Assembly (NCBI GenBank): GCA_014904845.1
Contig: MU119208.1
Coordinates: 434,001 to 498,000, forward strand
DNA length: 64,000 bases
Direction of reading: 5' to 3'
DNA from: Acephala macrosclerotiorum
Taxonomy: Eukaryota; Ascomycota; Leotiomycetes; Helotiales; Mollisiaceae
The notes beneath the pieces were generated by a model that was given only the letters and a program-made list of their open reading frames with translations, made no database searches and was not told the DNA's origin. Positions within the stretch are counted from its first letter, which is position 1. The number at the start of each line of letters is the position of its first letter. Positions 32,059 through 42,438 of the stretch are shown here, in pieces. Both the position numbers and the translations under genes were made by a program.

Positions 32059-32611
32059 GGAATGTTTAGGGACAGCGGGGGCTGCGCAGCCCCCGCTGGG
32101 ACTAAAATAGCAAAATCCACCTGATCTCGACTTTAATATAATAAAATGCTCTTTTTAAAGCTACAAATAAACATAATCCTCATAAAAAGAAGTCACAGTT
32201 TTAATAATATAAGTAATATCTTAATAACTGAGTTCTTTACTTTAAATAATAATAAAATTTATTACGTACGTATTTAAAAAAGTATATTTTTAAATTTAAA
32301 CTTTAAATTTATCGCTTAATTTCAAATTCTCAGGTTTTTAAATTGAAGAAGTAAATATTTTTGTATTTATTTTAACTCTATTTTTGCAAAAAAAAAAAAC
32401 ATATCTTTTCGCGTTTCGTATTCTCCCCGTATTGCGTATCAATACTATCCTTTTAACGCTTCAATCCTTAACCTTCAAGGCACTTCATAGCTACCTAGCT
32501 TTGATATGATAAAAAAGAAGAATGTAGCAGATTATGGATCGAAGTTATCCTTCACTGCCTTGCTCTAGTCCTAGCGGGGGCTGTACAGCCCCCGCTGTCC
32601 TTAAACATTCC
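32059..32611. mobile_element. MITE-like element with palindromic inverted termini
   Basis: The two ends form an imperfect inverted repeat of about 39 bp beginning GGAATGTTTA. The only clear differences are one base near the tip and the two central bases of an internal palindrome. Each terminus carries a GC-rich self-complementary core (32074-32097 and 32573-32596, built on AGCGGGGGCT). The interior of about 470 bp is very AT-rich, lacks any coding frame and has a run of A near 32388. Size, inverted ends and lack of coding capacity fit a non-autonomous DNA element. No target-site duplication is obvious. Confidence 0.75.
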
Positions 32612-32887
32612 GGGACCCGGCGCCGAAATCTCATCCCTAAGGGATATCGATGATCAAGGGATCTCCACACGCAGAGTAGGGATAGTCGTTACAATATGGA
32701 TGAAAATGCTTGATGATGAAGAAGGAAAGAAGCTCTCAGTAAGAGGATATATCCTTTAGCTCCATGCTAAAGTCTACGTGACCAGTTTTGTCCTTCACAC
32801 GAGCCAAGTGCTTTTGCAGTTGGCTGACGGAAGAGTGTGCTGAGATAAAAGTGATTCGCCATTAGACGTTGGGAACTCGAAACTCTA
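32612..32887. other. Intergenic between MITE and HET gene
   Basis: This is the 3' flank of the HET-domain gene. No features seen. Confidence 0.4.
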
Positions 32888-34630
32888 CTAATATTCGAGA
32901 TAAAGTGCGCTGGGGTCAGCCACGGGTTGACAGCCCATGTATCCCCCATCTTCAACCGTCGCACCTTCAAGATGGACGTCTTTGAAAATGACGGAGCGCA
33001 GGTGGCCGTAACCTACTGTATTCTCGATGACAGCTAGAGGATGATAGATCGCTCCGTTGAGCGAGGCCCAGGACCAACTCGGAGCCAGGTATTTGGATGG
33101 TTTTCTGAGCTTGCTAGTCTCACCTTCATCCGTTCCCTCCGCTGCCCAAAGGAGTCCCGTTGGTAAATCATGCCACCAAATCCCCGCACAATACTTGTAC
33201 CCACTCCTACTCTTCCCCATTTCTTTCTCCATCCCCACCAACATACTCACAATCCCCGCAATACTAGGCAGCTTGTCAGTATCGTACGTCAAATTCCTAT
33301 TCACGAACCCTTCTATCAATTTATACCATTCCCCAAACGGCCAACTGGTACTATTATTGGAAACTTTTGCCTTTGGCCACAGATTCTCAAGCTTGTGAGT
33401 TCGACCCGCATTATTGACATCAGGCCAACGTTCGCGAAGACCGGCTTTAGTGCATTCCCAGCCTGATTCCTTGGTATTGAATCGTAAGACTCGTTTTGGG
33501 AGTAAGGCTTCTTGTAGGGTCCAGGCGCGGGTGTCGAGGGGTTCGGTGTAGACTGCTGCTGGAGAAATGGAAAAGACTGGTACTTCTAGCTCAAGTTTTC
33601 TCAGGTAGTATTGAGAAGAACGTCCTGTTGAAGTGATGATTTTGAGTGGGTGGTGAAAGACTTCTCTTTGTTTCAAGAAACCTCCGTCGTCGCCAGCTGC
33701 GTTGGATGCTGCTATGGTGAGATAGGAGTTTGCGTAAACGCTAGCCATTTTTCTGGCTTCGCGTTTCCAGTCTTCGGCGTGGCCTTGGATGATGCATAGG
33801 GAATCAATCCAGAGGTATTGAATTCCTAGGGCTCGCGTGACGGCTATTGCGTCTCTGAATGTGGCGGGGAGGTCGTGCGCGTTGAAGCCGGATTTGAGGG
33901 TGTCCATTGTTTCTAGTGTGGTTGTGAATGTTTTGGATAATCCCCAGCAGTGGCTGAGTGCTATGTAGAGACCTTGCTCGTTGGTGACCTCGCAAAGGAT
34001 GACGGTTGGGAACTTGGCGAGGTCGAGCACTCGTGTGGGGAGTGTGGTGTCCAGAATGTTGCAGCTTGTGTGCTTGGATTTGCAGGTTTCGATCCAGTGT
34101 TGAATTCTGGCCATTGAAGGTGCAGACAGCGGGTCCGGATACACTGCTGAACCAGCTGTCTTTCTGAAGAATGGACTTTCTGGAAACTGTCAGTGATCCA
34201 TGCCACCTTAATCGTTTTGTACGAACTTACCAACAGTGCCACAGATCTGCCATCTTTCTTTAAGATCTTGTCCTCTACGAAAGCCTCTCTCACAGATTTC
34301 TCTGAAAACAGCATCTCCAAACAGGTCTATCTTCTCCCGTTGCCCTCCCCAATACATCTCCAGATCTCGAACGAGCTTTGCCAAATGACAATAGCCTGCC
34401 CACGCTTCAAGATCTTCTCGAGGCAGCGACTCAAAATTGCTTTCGTAAGTCAGAGACATCTCGGAACTTGATAGAGCAAGTTCTTCGAGAGGCAACTTGT
34501 GACAGACTGGACATATTGGGCCTGGTGGTCCTGCATGTGTTGTATCAACGAACCCATCTCCGATATCGTCAGCCTCGTCATCCCCGCTGAGGGCGACTCT
34601 ATTCATTAGCATTACCAGGTCCGTTGACAT
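32888..34630 (-). CDS. HET-domain (heterokaryon incompatibility) protein
   Basis: Two exons (34630-34231, 34143-32888) give 551 residues. The HET domain occupies about residues 185-330 with YIALSHCWG, LPATFRDAIAVTRALGIQYLWIDSLCIIQ, KMASVYANSYLTIAAS and later RAWTLQEALLPKRVL (each a known block; the longest is at 33757-33870). The N-terminal exon is acidic and includes a CPVC pair. HET proteins mediate non-self recognition and can trigger cell death when incompatible partners meet; many are of unknown specificity. The intron acceptor was placed at the second CAG, since the first puts the HET domain out of frame. It sits between a MITE and an AT-rich island, a common setting for such fast-changing genes. 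Confidence 0.88.
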
Positions 34631-34999
34631 GATGAAGAGAAGTTTGCACGGATAGAAATATCAGAAAATGAAAGACATATGAGAAAGCAAACCTTGCGTA
34701 GGAACCCAGATAATATAAAGCACAGCTTTTTCAGCTTCGTCAGAAGTTGGGCCACTGCCCTGCGTACAGTGAAACGGAATATCAAACGATGCATCGTGGA
34801 TATAGCTGGGGGCGAAAATAATAGAGATTGATTGGGAAGGTGTGGCATGCTCGGGATACATAATTGGATCAAATTGAATGTCCCTCCACCACACAAGAAT
34901 CTGATGCACGAATGCGGGAAAGGAGTCAGATAACCGCTCGGAATGTCCGATGAACTCTTGCCATACCGTTTTGACCGGGTAACCGCCTAGTCTTACTAA
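34631..34999. other. Region upstream of the HET gene
   Basis: A minus-strand frame (34661-35023) has some coding-like composition (WQEFIGH, HQILVWWRDIQFD) but runs into the AT-rich island at its 5' end and has no recognisable family. It may be the remnant of a gene cut by the island. Confidence 0.35.
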
Positions 35000-35575
35000 A
35001 CGCCCAACTAAAAAAAATCGCAATTTTTATTCAAAAAATTGTAACTTAAAAAATCCTTATAAAATTTAATAAAATTAAAAAGTAATTACTTATATATATA
35101 AATGTTATTATAAATTTAAATACGATTATACGTTATATTTTTTTTATATTTTTTATATTAAAATATTTTAATAAATTTTAATTAATAATTATATAAATAA
35201 AATGAAAAATGAAAAAGAAATTTAATTAAAAAAAGCTATTACGAAAGTGAGTAAGTGTGTGTAATATAGATGATTGAAGTGATTCTATGGATGGAGAGCT
35301 CGACTATATATAGACAGAGGTCACGTGCGTAGCACGTGGATGTGGAGGGTTTCCCGTAACAAAAGCAAAAAAGAATTATTTTTAAAATAAATAATTTTAA
35401 TTAAATTTAATAATAAAAGTAATTATAAAATTTTATATTTAAAAATAAAATAAATTTTAATTAAATATAATTAAATTTTAAAAATTTAAATAATTTTATT
35501 AATTTGTTATTACGTAAATTAATAAAATATAATCGTATTTAATAAAAAATATTTAGCTAGGTACGGGGACATTAA
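35000..35575. repeat. AT-rich island with internal inverted repeats
   Basis: Sequence here is mostly A and T, with long runs of both, apart from a GC-richer core around 35260-35350. A perfect 13-bp inverted repeat (AAATACGATTATA at 35118-35130, complement at 35528-35540) flanks the core. The core includes two CACGTG boxes eleven bases apart (35332 and 35343). This pattern suggests a repeat-derived element altered by C-to-T mutation (RIP), or a non-autonomous element with AT-rich arms. There is no coding capacity. Confidence 0.6.
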
Positions 35576-36000
35576 TATTTATTGCAATGCTTATTCAATA
35601 CTAAAACCACTCGAAAGTCTAACAGAAACTAGCTTCTCGGCTACCTCTGCAAGGGTTCACGCTAGGCCAAAATAGCTCGTCTCCACCATTCTCACGCCCT
35701 TTAGATCAAAACTCAATCTCAAATTGACATTGAAAAGATAGTTTGGCAGAGAACCTCAAGTGTGGAAACTCTCAGAAATTTGAAGACCCAATGAGATCTA
35801 TGAGCCATTCGTATATAGATGCTCTGTGGTCTCAATCAATTCGGCCCTTTCTTATCTCATCCAATTTCTTTTTTCAAGAGTATATCTTCAACTCCGAGCT
35901 CCGGATTCCGAACGTCTCACCGTCTTCTCTCAATTGAGTGATCTCATATACATATTCTATATCCAAGAAGCAACATTGCATCTTTCTGTGTCAATACACA
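35576..36000. promoter_or_regulatory. Upstream region of the GNAT gene
   Basis: An open frame continues in phase upstream of the GNAT start to 35938 but lacks family sequence. This is most likely promoter and 5' UTR. Confidence 0.4.
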
Positions 36001-36585
36001 ATGCCGGAATCAACCTCTCCCTCGCCGATTCCCAAAAGAGCCACTCTCCGTCTCGCCAAACCCGAAGACGCACCCGCAATCGCTGCTCTCGGATCCTCAG
36101 TCTTCGCCACCACATTCGGCTACTCCCTCCCCCCAGCCGACCTAGACACCTACCTCACAACCTCCTACTCCATCCCCTCCATAACCTCCGAGCTCAAGGA
36201 CCCCGCAATCACCACCCTCGTCGCCGTCTCTTCCTCCCCATCCCCCAACAGCCCCTCCACTAATATCGTCGGATTTTCCCAACTCAACCGCTCTAGCACC
36301 GAACCCGCCATCACTGCCCTCTCCTGTCTCAAACCCGTCGAGCTCCAACGTCTCTACGTCGATCCAAGTTTTCACGGAGGAGGGGTGGGAAAGATGTTAG
36401 TTGAAGCTATCGAAGGACTGGCGAAAGAAGAGGGGTATGAGACGCTGTGGTTGGGTGTTTGGGAGGAGAATTTCAAGGCGCAGGGGTTTTATGGAAGGTG
36501 TGGATTGGAGAAGTGTGGGTTTCACGATTTTAAGATGGGGGAGTGTGTTCAGAGGGATTGGGTTATGAGAAAAGCTCTCTTGTGA
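36001..36585 (+). CDS. GNAT-family N-acetyltransferase
   Basis: This is a single-exon protein of 194 residues that transfers an acetyl group from acetyl-CoA to an amine; the substrate is unknown. The fold is shown by LRLAKPEDAPAIAAL at the N-terminus, motif A VELQRLYVDPSFHGGGVGKM (pyrophosphate loop HGGGVG, about residues 121-127), and GFYGRCGLEKCGFHDF in the C-terminal half. The start at 36001 has a good context (ACAATGC) and precedes a Ser/Pro stretch. A continuous upstream frame with an earlier Met is unlikely to be translated. Codon choice shifts from C-rich to G/A-rich after about 36390. Confidence 0.88.
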   Translation: MPESTSPSPIPKRATLRLAKPEDAPAIAALGSSVFATTFGYSLPPADLDTYLTTSYSIPSITSELKDPAITTLVAVSSSPSPNSPSTNIVGFSQLNRSSTEPAITALSCLKPVELQRLYVDPSFHGGGVGKMLVEAIEGLAKEEGYETLWLGVWEENFKAQGFYGRCGLEKCGFHDFKMGECVQRDWVMRKALL

Positions 36586-37076
36586 GGGGTGGGGATGCAT
36601 GTAGAGGGGCTCGGAGTTCTGGGTAAAGGGTGGGTTTTTGTTTGGGAGAAGAGGAGTCCAAATAGAAGGAAGGCTGATTAGGTTGCATGTTTCTAGATAG
36701 ACGAGGACTTTGATCATAGGACGAGTGTATGGTAAGATTTCAGATGATCATTCGCTTTTGGGACATGTCCATATCAGTATTTACCTAGGCCCATGACGAG
36801 CGGTATGCACTTCCGCCACCTGCATTCACTCCACTCCTCTCTCTGCCTGCTGGTTCAGTACTCGAAGCACCGGGCAGCGGAGCGCACTTCACAGCCCTTC
36901 ATGCTTCCTGATTCAGGGTCAAAACATTATCTCAAAACGCCCAGCAAGCCTGGGACAATAATCTCTTGCGCTAAAACCTACCGCTCAGAGAGCACATCTG
37001 GGATCCATCTCACACCGGGGCGGCGGAGGAGCTGGCTGGGAGGGTAGGAAGGAGAGGGGCGGTTGTAGTCCGCTCA
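36586..37076. other. Intergenic
   Basis: No supported gene; a short plus-strand frame at 36793-37047 has no motifs. Confidence 0.35.
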
Positions 37077-37433
37077 TCATCCCGAGTCGGTTGAGGAGGA
37101 ACCTCTTTCTCTCTCATGCTCTTCCACGGCCTCTTTCCCAGCTGACATGGTCAAGGACGCGAGCTCCTCACCGCGCAACACAAGGCCCTGAAGGTCGCCT
37201 CCTTCTCCGCTTTCGTTTGGGGAGAGCTGGTTGCTGGTTGAGGAGGAGCGGCCGAGTTGGAGAGGAGCGGAAGCGGCAGCCGGTGCTTGAGAATGGCCAA
37301 AGTAGTAGTAACGGGATCGGCGTGCATCTGCCACTTGATAGTCTTCAGGGGCTTGATGGCTGGTGCTGTGCGTCGAGAAGAGGCTGTGGTGTAGAAGTGA
37401 TAGTGGTAAAGGAAGGAGGGTAGGAGTTGCCAT
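37077..37433 (-). CDS. Small hypothetical protein
   Basis: This is an open frame of 118 residues, rich in Ser, Ala, Leu and Glu, with a hydrophobic N-terminal stretch (LLPLPLSLLHHSLF) that could be a targeting leader. A central RRSRYYYFGHSQ stretch and an acidic C-terminal half follow. No family is recognised. An overlapping plus-strand frame of similar length covers the same interval, so chance cannot be excluded. Confidence 0.35.
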   Translation of the reverse strand: MATPTLLPLPLSLLHHSLFSTHSTSHQAPEDYQVADARRSRYYYFGHSQAPAAASAPLQLGRSSSTSNQLSPNESGEGGDLQGLVLRGEELASLTMSAGKEAVEEHERERGSSSTDSG

Positions 37434-38106
37434 AGAAGAGGGTTACTTTCTTTTATTCAAATATTCTCGTAAGTAAACTTCCTATCCACTCGAAAGGCAA
37501 TTCCATGTTGGGAAATGGCAACTAGACCAAACATCCCCATGAAGATGGACAATTAGTAGTAAATTTTGAATGCTGCATCAGAACCGAAAATCACCAAGCA
37601 AAAATATTTCATAGGAGAACGACCAATCAGGCACTGCTCAATCTCCTACATTTCCCTGACTACCCTTTCGCTCCGCCATATGTACCATACTTCCGCCGTA
37701 GTATAATTACGCAGCAAGATATGCCCTTCCGCCTCCCGCTCCGCTCCGCTCCGTGCATGCACGCGTCTCAGCATTCATCATCATACGCCAAAGCCTCGAC
37801 TAATCTGGCTCTGGCAAAAACAGAAAGAACCCTATGTCCTTGTACTGAAGAAGTAATTAGCCGCACAGAAGTTGCCAGCCCATTTATCAAATCAACCAAC
37901 CATGCGTGCCATAATACGCCGTGTATACCTTCATGCCATCCATACTCATGCTGCATGTCAGGTAAGGTATCAAAAACAAAAGACTCATCCGTGAACCCCG
38001 ATTGACCGAGGCGAAAAGGGAGATTACGCCTCCCAGAAAGTTCAACGCTATACAAAGAACGTGAAAAGCAAAATGTCCGTCATCGATGTTGCGTGCTTCA
38101 GAATTA
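37434..38106. other. Intergenic upstream of small hypothetical and 3' of SPA2
   Basis: This contains the 3' flank of SPA2. Short frames on both strands are not supported. Confidence 0.35.
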
Positions 38107-41055
38107 TCATGAGAAATCGTCATCTCCGCCTCGATTCTGGTCTCCATCCATAATATCCACTCTCAGTACTAACTCCTTAGTTTCCCTTGCGATTTCAAAA
38201 GCAATGGGAGGCAGTGACTGGTTCCAAGTTCTCCATTGTCGGTCACCTTCATCGTCATCTCGGCCCTCATCTGCAATGGCTCTGCCTGTTTGACCTGCCT
38301 CCATCATGCGCTGTCTGAGAGTCGATAATTTCCTCACGATCGGCTCGCTTTGGTTCCTCAACGCCGGAGAGGAAGACATGGCTGATTCGGTGGATTGTAC
38401 CACTGTACCAATGACATCTGCAATGGCGTTGATCTGCGTCTCAATGGCAGTTATACCCGCTTCTGAACGAATGGAGGATACGAGTGACTGGATATTCTGC
38501 ACCAACAAGGCTGTCTGGTCCTCGAGATAGATCTTGAGTTCTTCCACCTCACTGTCTTGAGTGCGGATGCCAAAGCCCACACCCATTGGCGTGGCAGGTA
38601 GATTCTTGTTTCCATTCAGAAAGCTGTTCCCATTCTGAGCGCCTCTTGACATTGATCGTTGCCGTCCAGCCCATGATTCTTTCCCTGAACTTCTTGGGCG
38701 CAGAGTGGATTCTCGAGGCGAGTTGATCGGGCTGTACATCGACGAGTCGGCGCTGGTACGGCCATTACGGAGACCTTGGAAAGGAGGAGGATTGCTGTCT
38801 TGCTGCTGTACTTGTACTGGAAGAGGGTTTCGAACTGGGAAGAAGCCAGTAGTGTCTACTGGCTCGAGATTTCCATCGTCGTCATCTTCAAGCTCACCAG
38901 CAGGTGTGGGGCGAATCTTGACGGTTCGGACAAGCTCCACGACTGCTGCTGTCAGGTGTGAAGCTGCTGCATCGAGCAAGGACACCGGCGACAAGCCATT
39001 TGCTGAAGCGAAGTTCTTGGATGCTGTGATCAGATTGTTGGCCGTAGCAGACACTCTTGACTTGAGTTTTGCCTGTTGTTGCGCCAATTCCTCGTTGGCA
39101 GCTGGAGCTTCATCGATGTCTTGCGTAATCGTTCGTACGTTGACCACCACAGATTTCATGAAGTCGATGACTCTTGGCGGTTCATCCGTGCGTGCTATCT
39201 TCAAAAGCTCGTCGATCGAGATCTGGAACTTGGTGACATGGACATCCTTCACAGTACCATTTGGCGAAGTGAAAACGCTTTCCTTGGCGAATTTTGCGGC
39301 GGCCGGCTGAATCTCAAGACCAATGGAAGAAGCCCGGAGACTACGAAGTTGCGTCTTTGTTCTGGCATACCGATTCCTCCAGTCCTTGACTTCCTCTTCC
39401 AATTTGTTGACAGTATTTGAAAGCTGCTCTTCTTTCTCATAAGATTGACTGCTCCTTTCTGATAGCATCCGCATCTCCCTGAGGAACTCCTGAGCTTCTC
39501 TTCGGACCTCATCTGTGACCCTTTGCTGCTCTCTTAAATCTGACCTCAACTCTTCGTTCTCTCGTTCTAGTTCTGGATTAGCATCCATACCCCTTGAGGC
39601 TCCAGCCGAAGCTGATGCTTGGAGTTCTTTTCGAAGTTCTTCAATCTGGGCACGCAAGTCTCTTTCTGTGTTCGCCTGAGAGCCACGCATACGGTCTAAT
39701 TCTGATTGGAGCGTATCGTTGAGGTTCTGAGCGTCCGCAAGCTGGCTTTCTAACTGATTTCTTAGATCGTCCCACTCCTTCTTCTCCATATTCGCTGCAG
39801 ATGCTCGACTCCTCTCCCCATCAAGAACATTATTCAATTCGTCGTCCTTCTGCTTCAGATTGTCCTCCATAGCATCCAATTTCTCCCGCAATTCTGCAAC
39901 CTGGGATTGATAGTCGTCGATGAGTTTCTTGTCCGTCTTGATAGTAAGATCAGTAATGATTCGATATGGCACTCCCCAAGAACTTACCTCAGAGCCCCCA
40001 GGACTCTTCTTGCTCTCCCGATTCCGAGCAGCTCCTTCTAGACCAAAAGCATCTCCATCATCGTCATCATTATCCTCCCCTCCGGTCTCGTCATCCTCGA
40101 CCATGGTACTCTTGTTAGGAACGATTGTATTGCTCTGGAATGTCTTTGGAGTAGGTCTACCAAAATCACCAGGTGGAATTCCAGGTGAAGGTGGTATGCC
40201 GAGTCCTCCTCCATTCATCGGCGGCCGCGGTCCATTTCGCGATTCGCTTCGTATAGAGTATCCTGCTATGGAACTAGTGTCTGATGGGCGCCGCATACGC
40301 GGTGGCATCCCGTTGACAGGAGTCCCATTGCCATTTCTGCTAGGTGGACCTCGCACAGAGGCTGGGCTGCCTATTCTACTGATATCACCTGCTGCGAATC
40401 GAGGAAACCTGCGCTCTAACTCGTAGAAAACATCTGTTGCCAGGTCGCGGAATCTGGGAGGAGGTAAGGTCGAAAGCTTTTGTCTGGCTTGGTTTCGCTT
40501 CGGATGGAAGTTGTCTTTTGGCAAGAGAAATGGCGGAGGTCCTCCTTCTGGTGCATTTCCATTTGGTGTTCTCCGCCCACCTTGTTGTCGCCGCAGTAAT
40601 TCATCAAAGACATCTGTACTCAGTTCCTGAAATTGGACTGGGGATAACCGTAATAACTTGTCTCGCGCTCTATTCGGCCTGGCACCCTTCTCATCCCGCA
40701 ACGAGGCTGCTAGATATCGTTTTAGCGCAACGTAGTGTTGCGATAATGTATCTTCGAATTGTTCGTCCTTCTTACTCCTTCCACTTTCGCTCTGCGCATA
40801 TAACCCGGTACCGACACTCGACCGCGCGATCGAGGCTGGTGGTGAAGGACCACCGGGACTGTTATTTGATGAGCCCCGAGGGGGGAAATCGCCATTCATT
40901 GTGCTATTCGATCCACTTGATATTGGCGGTGAAGCCAGCTGCGCGCGGGAATTTGGATTGGGAGAGGAGGACGAATCGTTATTGTATTTCGAAATACCGG
41001 ACCATTCGCTGTCTCCTACAGAAACAGGTGACAGAGGGCCATTTCGACCATTCAT
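38107..41055 (-). CDS. SPA2: Spa2-like polarity scaffold (polarisome component)
   Basis: This is a scaffold of the polarisome at hyphal tips and septa, organising the formin Bni1, MAPK components and Rab-GAPs. Two Spa2 homology repeats lie near the N-terminus (HYVALKRYLAASL..LSPVQFQELSTDVFDELLRRQ and RDLATDVFYELERRFPRF). A Pro/Gly/Ser-rich linker with acidic run follows, then a long coiled coil (roughly residues 365-590), and a C-terminal region with SVVVNVRTITQDIDE and VVELVRTVKIRPTP, matching the Spa2/GIT C-terminal domain. The frame is open throughout. However, 39987-39937 has a GTAAGT donor, TACTGAT-type branch and AAG acceptor and is exactly 51 bp, so it is probably an intron; removing it leaves 965 residues. 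I place the start at 41055 (MNGRNGPLS); an in-frame Met at 41157 would add 34 residues. Confidence 0.92.
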   Translation of the reverse strand: MNGRNGPLSPVSVGDSEWSGISKYNNDSSSSPNPNSRAQLASPPISSGSNSTMNGDFPPRGSSNNSPGGPSPPASIARSSVGTGLYAQSESGRSKKDEQFEDTLSQHYVALKRYLAASLRDEKGARPNRARDKLLRLSPVQFQELSTDVFDELLRRQQGGRRTPNGNAPEGGPPPFLLPKDNFHPKRNQARQKLSTLPPPRFRDLATDVFYELERRFPRFAAGDISRIGSPASVRGPPSRNGNGTPVNGMPPRMRRPSDTSSIAGYSIRSESRNGPRPPMNGGGLGIPPSPGIPPGDFGRPTPKTFQSNTIVPNKSTMVEDDETGGEDNDDDDGDAFGLEGAARNRESKKSPGGSEVSSWGVPYRIITDLTIKTDKKLIDDYQSQVAELREKLDAMEDNLKQKDDELNNVLDGERSRASAANMEKKEWDDLRNQLESQLADAQNLNDTLQSELDRMRGSQANTERDLRAQIEELRKELQASASAGASRGMDANPELERENEELRSDLREQQRVTDEVRREAQEFLREMRMLSERSSQSYEKEEQLSNTVNKLEEEVKDWRNRYARTKTQLRSLRASSIGLEIQPAAAKFAKESVFTSPNGTVKDVHVTKFQISIDELLKIARTDEPPRVIDFMKSVVVNVRTITQDIDEAPAANEELAQQQAKLKSRVSATANNLITASKNFASANGLSPVSLLDAAASHLTAAVVELVRTVKIRPTPAGELEDDDDGNLEPVDTTGFFPVRNPLPVQVQQQDSNPPPFQGLRNGRTSADSSMYSPINSPRESTLRPRSSGKESWAGRQRSMSRGAQNGNSFLNGNKNLPATPMGVGFGIRTQDSEVEELKIYLEDQTALLVQNIQSLVSSIRSEAGITAIETQINAIADVIGTVVQSTESAMSSSPALRNQSEPIVRKLSTLRQRMMEAGQTGRAIADEGRDDDEGDRQWRTWNQSLPPIAFEIARETKELVLRVDIMDGDQNRGGDDDFS

Positions 41056-42438
41056 CTTAGGAGCTGTTGAGATATGTGGTGGCTGACTCCTTGGAGCGAC
41101 TGCACTCCTCCGCAATCCTCGGTTTATCGAATGCGGCCGAACTCTCAGAACGTTCACCAGAACTCGAAGAATCGTAAGTTATTCCAAAGAACCGTACAGA
41201 AAACTGCCTCAGAGTGCAACGAGTGAGCTCGTGAAACGTCGTGGACTGGCAGGGTTGTCAAAGCGAGCGCGACAGCGGACCGCTCCTTCAAAAGCGTGTC
41301 TAAGGTCGCGCGAAGAACGTGATTATTATTATTATTATCGTCGCGATGACTGGTAAGGACCGTGACTGTGATGCTGCACAGTTAACAATGACGTTGAGGC
41401 GAAGAGAAATCCGGAGGAGGGCGTCGAAGTTCAGCTGGAATTTTCCCTGTGACCCCTTTGTTGGCGCCGTCGAGTTCGCAGCCGCGTTTACTAGGTGCTG
41501 CGGCCGGGGATGAAAGGTGCTGGCACTATCGATAAGCTTGGAGTTTTCCCCGAGCAATGAAGCTTTAGGAACTCGCAAAGGATCCGTCCGAGAGTAGGTG
41601 ATCAAAGGAAAGAGCGACGATGGGAGAAAATATCACAAATAATTAGACTTCGGATGAAGAAGACGAGCGACGAACGACGAGCCAACATTTTTTTGGCAGA
41701 TGGCCTGGATTTGAAGTCGACGTTTACAATTTTACTTGTACATCCCCAAACCTAAGGCACAATCGCTTCAGGGGTAGGGAAATTTAGTTCGAAAGAGGGA
41801 GTCGGACCGCCGGGGCTATGATTGGGCCACAAGATCAAGCATTGCGATTCATCTCACTTACCAAAGCCGAATTGTTCGCTCCTGCGAGCCGTGACGACGA
41901 CGAACTTTTGAATCCAAGACGATCTGAACTCCTTTCCCGCCAATAGACGTTATAGAGGCCTGTGACAGCAACTTGGCAGGCTTTGGGCGCAGGTTTGGGA
42001 CGCAGTAACTGCTGTCTCTGATGCTTGACGGTTGTTGCTTGCTCGCCTGGACTTCTGGAATTTTAGAATATCAAGCCAAGCGTCGAATCTAGCCGCTCAC
42101 CGCTGAGACTTCCTCCCCCTGAATCCAATCTCCAGGGATGGATCGCTGGGGACAGGCCCACTTCATCCGCGTGGCGGGTTGCAAAAATTGTTCGTAGCCC
42201 TATGCAAAATGGGGAGGAGACATTGATAACTTCGGCATAAAAGCTTTCCTGATAACTCAAAACATTCATTTATCCACCTCACAGCCTCATATCCACCTAA
42301 TTTAGGCTATAGAAACATTAGTAAGCTCCTTCATCGAGGAAATGATTCCTATTATAGACGATCCTCAAACGCCTTGATATGGGTATCCCAGTCCATCAAC
42401 GCCAACGCCAACCATACCTTAAATCAAGGCGCAAATAC
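41056..42438. other. Intergenic between SPA2 and SSU72
   Basis: This is 1.4 kb containing the SPA2 promoter and the 3' flank of SSU72. A short ATT run lies near 41322. No gene is supported. Confidence 0.4.

Noticed and set aside
34147..34192. First CAG acceptor in the HET gene intron
   Set aside because: Using it shifts the frame and destroys the HET domain; the second CAG keeps it.
34661..35023. Minus-strand 120-codon frame upstream of the HET gene
   Set aside because: No recognisable family and its 5' end lies in AT-rich repeat; mentioned as a possible remnant only.
38107..41157. Plus-strand frames of up to 207 codons within SPA2
   Set aside because: Shadows of the Ser/Leu-rich SPA2 coding strand.
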